Below, one piece after another: positions 46,023 through 47,143 of a DNA stretch of 47,143 bases. The stretch's first letter is position 1. Each line of letters opens with the position of its first letter. A model generated the notes under the pieces. The model was not told the DNA's origin. It did no database searches and worked only from the letters and a program-made list of their open reading frames with translations. The DNA is from a virus. The stretch is from IMG/VR virus record IMGVR_UViG_3300021378_001197, positions 1 through 47,143 of that record. One strand, given 5' to 3'. A program made the position numbers and the translations under genes.

Positions 46023-47143
46023 TTAAACTCCTAGGTTAATTTTTGTTAGTTGTTCTTTTGGCATTCTGCTTTTTGCAAAATGTCTTACAATTTCTCTAGC
46101 ATCACTCTTTGCTCCATACCTTGCGTGTAAGTCTTTAAATGCGTCTAACATTTCAGGAACTGGTAATGCCACAAAGGCTTTCATTTGTAATTTATAATTG
46201 TTTACTGGAAATTCTACAGACAATATATCATTTATATCTTTTACTCTATCTACTTCAGTCATCATTAATGATTCACTAATTGCGTTTGCTTTGATTGTTA
46301 ATTTTAATTTGTTTGCTAACTCTTCGTTTGCTTTCTTCTTGCCACCTTTCATATTTGCACACCATTGATACATTTTGCCTTTCTCACCACTATACTTTTT
46401 AGCCTTTGCTTTCAAATCAGTAACTGAACCTTTACAACTGGCTCCTGCTTTCTTTACTCTGCCTGGTTTGCTTTTACCTTTCTTTTTACCGTCAGCGAAA
46501 TTTTCGTCCATTTGATCTGGGTCTATAGGCTCGTATCCTGTAGCACTATGACTGAATAATAAATCTCCTGGGTCTTCATACCCTTCAAAATCTACAGGAT
46601 TATATTCAGCATCAGTGAGGTACCAATAGTCTTCCTTAAAGTGTTGGCTGTCACCATCAGTGTTTTGACGTATAACATACACTTGATTGTCGTTACCTAT
46701 TATCTCAATATCTGTATCTACAGCGGCACCGTTTAACCATTCTTCGTATGCTTTTTGACTTCTCTGTGGCGAGAACAAAGGCTTCACTGATTGTGTATTC
46801 AATCCTACAACATTTTCGTTCTTTACACAATTAGGAACTGTTTTACCAAACATCTTTTTGGTGCCTTTCTTCTTGTATCCTTTCCAGCAACGTGTTCCTT
46901 CTAATACTTTGGATTCGCTTACAATACGCAACTGCTCTTCTAAAGGCAGTTTATCAAATTTAGCAAACACACTTTCATTACCTTGTCTACGAGTAACTGC
47001 TAATGCATCTTGAAAACTTGCAAAAGGACCGTTTTCCATATCACCTCGATTTATTAAAGTTCCTAACACCTGCGATTTGAAAACAGCATCATTGCTTGGA
47101 TTGTTTAAAAATCCTACTAGGTCATTTACAGAACCTCTTGCCA
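46023..47143 (-). CDS. Cys/Lys-rich phage protein, N-terminus cut by window edge
   Basis: The frame stays open to the right edge, reading ARGSVNDLVGFLNNPSND directly into TLINRGDMENGPFASF, so the true start is likely outside or at the edge (the codon straddling the edge ends in TG). ATG 47039 has GAGGTGAT too close to be a proper ribosome site. Motifs: CWKGYKKKGTKKMFGKTVPN (seen in marine myovirus late proteins), a basic RVKKAGASCKGSVTDLKAKA Cys-Lys region, and a helical C-terminus. Probably a structural or DNA-associated protein. Confidence 0.65.
   Translation of the reverse strand, partial: ARGSVNDLVGFLNNPSNDAVFKSQVLGTLINRGDMENGPFASFQDALAVTRRQGNESVFAKFDKLPLEEQLRIVSESKVLEGTRCWKGYKKKGTKKMFGKTVPNCVKNENVVGLNTQSVKPLFSPQRSQKAYEEWLNGAAVDTDIEIIGNDNQVYVIRQNTDGDSQHFKEDYWYLTDAEYNPVDFEGYEDPGDLLFSHSATGYEPIDPDQMDENFADGKKKGKSKPGRVKKAGASCKGSVTDLKAKAKKYSGEKGKMYQWCANMKGGKKKANEELANKLKLTIKANAISESLMMTEVDRVKDINDILSVEFPVNNYKLQMKAFVALPVPEMLDAFKDLHARYGAKSDAREIVRHFAKSRMPKEQLTKINLGV

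Noticed and set aside
47032-47039. Gene start at ATG 47039 because of GAGGTGAT
   Set aside because: The Shine-Dalgarno-like sequence is too close to the ATG, and the frame continues sensibly to the window edge, so the protein most likely starts farther upstream.
1-47143. CRISPR array, insertion sequence or integrase
   Set aside because: No array of spaced repeats, transposase or integrase motif was seen.
1-47143. Photosynthesis auxiliary genes of cyanophages (psbA, hli, petE)
   Set aside because: None found; the cytochrome c is a c4-type protein, not a plastocyanin or photosystem protein.

Overview
The window looks like the interior of a T4-like (myovirus-type) marine phage genome. Three things point there. 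It is AT-rich and packed with tightly overlapping genes, many joined as TAATG or ATGA. It has a class Ia ribonucleotide reductase with glutaredoxin, a PAAR spike-tip protein, a tail-fibre-like protein with an MTD-type N-terminus, a SleB-type lysin, a thermonuclease-like protein, phage-borne tRNAs and a bS21 ribosomal protein. Short ATAAATA motifs sit upstream of genes in the position of T4-type late promoters. No photosynthesis gene is present. The gene style resembles SAR11 (Pelagibacter) or cyanobacterial T4-like phages; a SAR11-type host is my inference, not a demonstrated fact.

Layout. 1-4912 (minus): partial cytochrome c, nucleotidyltransferase-cupin fusion, bS21, ClpX, large membrane coiled-coil protein. 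5009-7089 (plus): SDR sugar-nucleotide enzyme and the first of five related glycosyltransferase-like proteins. 7057-14406 (minus): sulfotransferase-like protein, QueD/PTPS-like protein, thermonuclease, SleB lysin, UV damage endonuclease and three more members of the same family. 14462-18194 (plus): nine small basic, membrane or Zn-ribbon proteins of likely structural or packaging role. 18195-27328 (minus): two unknown proteins, an 834-residue nucleotidyltransferase fusion, an Fe(II)/2OG oxygenase, a GH6 glycoside hydrolase, peptide deformylase, a DUF3307-like membrane protein, two GT-A-like glycosyltransferases and the fifth family member. 27342-28413 (minus): four tRNAs (Glu, Asp, Ala, Thr), two small genes and a structured RNA candidate. 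28466-29370 (plus): a sulfotransferase-like protein and a small conserved-looking protein. 29363-30173 (minus): a chain of six micro-genes. 30323-34690 (minus): radical SAM enzyme, subtilase, PP-loop ATPase, PAAR protein and a small protein. 34709-38331: NrdB, NrdA, Grx. 38332-47143 (minus): tail-fibre-like protein, PD-(D/E)XK nuclease, small virion-type proteins, an acidic scaffold-like protein, a Cu/Zn-SOD/ParB/GNAT fusion and a Cys/Lys-rich protein running off the window.

How the parts work together. bS21, ClpX, peptide deformylase and the tRNAs would redirect host translation and proteolysis. NrdA, NrdB and Grx make deoxynucleotides. Sugar-nucleotide enzymes, glycosyltransferase-like and sulfotransferase-like proteins suggest surface or virion glycan chemistry, and GH6 suggests glucan cleavage. 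Two promoter classes can be read: consensus sigma-70 promoters (TTGACA, 16-17 nt, TATAAT) before bS21, the QueD-like gene, the lysin, the tRNA region and a micro-gene; and ATAAATA late-type motifs. At seven genes the late-type motif ends only 5-8 nt before the start codon with no Shine-Dalgarno, which predicts leaderless or nearly leaderless late mRNAs.

The least expected items are the GH6 enzyme, the c-type cytochrome, the SodC fusion, the PP-loop/subtilase/radical-SAM operon followed by micro-genes, the five-member SEKT family, and two intergenic structured RNA candidates.
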